Of a stretch of 7,455 nt of DNA, positions 6,975-7,455 are shown in pieces. The stretch spans positions 1 to 7,455 of the forward strand of contig JAFGKX010000066.1 of assembly GCA_016928375.1 (NCBI GenBank). Direction: 5' to 3'. The position numbers were made by a program, and so were the translations under genes. The notes beneath the pieces are model-generated. The model saw only the letters and a list, made by a program, of their open reading frames with translations, did no database searches and was not told the origin of the DNA. Every line of letters begins with the position of its first letter. The stretch's first letter is position 1. This stretch comes from Candidatus Omnitrophota bacterium. Lineage in GTDB: Bacteria; Omnitrophota; Gorgyraeia; JABMRG01; JAFGKX01.

Positions 6975-7455
6975 TTACCTTCTGTGCCTCGCTATATTCA
7001 AAAGCAACGCCACGCTTAACATGCTATACACCAGCGAAGAACCGCCGTAGCTTATAAAAGGCAGCGGCAGGCCCTTAGTCGGTATTGCGCCGGTAACTGC
7101 GGCTATGTTTACTATTGCCTGGAGCGCTATCATTGCCACAAGCCCGAATGCCAAAAGCTGCCCAAACAGGTCTCTGGCGTGATATGCTATATAAATACCC
7201 AGGTAAATCAATATCAGAAATAAGACAATTACGCCGAATGCGCCCAAAAAGCCCAGCTCCTCTCCTATTATGGAAAAAATAAAATCCGTGTGCGCCTCGG
7301 GCAGATAAAAGAGTTTCTGCCTGGAATGCCCGAGCCCTACTCCCAGAATACCGCCGCTTCCCAGGGCTATAAATGACTGGACAATCTGAAAGCCTACTCC
7401 CTGAGGATCAGCCCATGGGTTTAAAAACGCCAGCATTCTTTTTAAGCGGTATGCC
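6975..7455 (-). CDS. ftsW: SEDS-family septal peptidoglycan polymerase FtsW, C-terminal part
   Basis: FtsW is a multi-pass membrane glycosyltransferase that polymerises lipid II at the division septum together with a class B penicillin-binding protein. The open frame enters from the right edge, giving 159 C-terminal residues; the N-terminal half of the protein lies outside. Numbering from the edge, it has FLNPWADPQGVGFQ (10-23) and QSFIALGSGGILGVGLG (26-42). LPEAHTDFIFSIIGEELG (51-68) carries the conserved acidic residue of the SEDS cavity. The C-terminal signature TGAIPTKGLPLPFISYGGSS is at 121-140. Three membrane helices are visible at about 68-91, 96-120 and 133-154, matching the last helices of the family. 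RodA and SpoVE share these motifs; the FLNPWxDPxG text and position just before murG favour FtsW. The basic tail (IARHRR) is very short. Confidence 0.95.
   Translation of the reverse strand, partial: AYRLKRMLAFLNPWADPQGVGFQIVQSFIALGSGGILGVGLGHSRQKLFYLPEAHTDFIFSIIGEELGFLGAFGVIVLFLILIYLGIYIAYHARDLFGQLLAFGLVAMIALQAIVNIAAVTGAIPTKGLPLPFISYGGSSLVYSMLSVALLLNIARHRR
6978..6983 (-). promoter_or_regulatory. Ribosome binding site for murG
   Basis: AGAAGG on the minus strand lies 6 bases before the murG ATG, inside the last codons of ftsW. It supports the ATG at 6971 as the start. It also means murG can recruit ribosomes itself as well as receive those finishing ftsW 3 bases upstream. Confidence 0.7.

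Overview
The window is a near-complete stretch of a division and cell wall (dcw) cluster, all on the minus strand and intact apart from the two ends. Read in the direction of transcription (right to left) it runs: ftsW (3' part only), murG, murC, murB, ddl, ftsQ, ftsA, then an 83-base gap with a good promoter, then proC (5' part only, running off the left edge). No RNA genes, mobile elements, CRISPR arrays or foreign-looking islands are visible, and no gene-free stretch exceeds 300 bases.

The seven genes from ftsW to ftsA are packed as one operon. Junctions are a 3-base gap (ftsW/murG), overlaps of 8 (murG/murC), 26 (murC/murB), 4 (murB/ddl, ATGA type) and 8 bases (ddl/ftsQ), and a 7-base gap (ftsQ/ftsA). 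Their products form a logical chain. MurB and MurC work in the cytoplasm on UDP-linked muropeptide precursors, and Ddl supplies the D-Ala-D-Ala they end in. MurG finishes lipid II at the inner face of the membrane, FtsW polymerises it at the septum, and FtsQ and FtsA are divisome scaffold components. ProC belongs to proline synthesis but is a common passenger near the tail of dcw clusters.

The host is a bacterium that makes peptidoglycan and divides with FtsA, FtsQ and FtsW. Base composition looks moderately AT-leaning, with heavy use of ATA isoleucine codons and ATA/TAT-rich text. Gene order, separate MurC and Ddl, and overall style would fit an uncultured lineage such as Omnitrophota or another member near the PVC group, or a deltaproteobacterium-like organism. 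This is a weak impression only; no taxonomic marker gene is present.

The most notable point is an absence. ftsZ, which almost always follows ftsA, is not there; ftsA is followed directly by a promoter and proC. Second is MurB, where cysteine stands at the position of the usual catalytic serine and again in the flavin-binding GxGSN motif. Otherwise this is an ordinary housekeeping region, and I see no evidence for an undescribed system.
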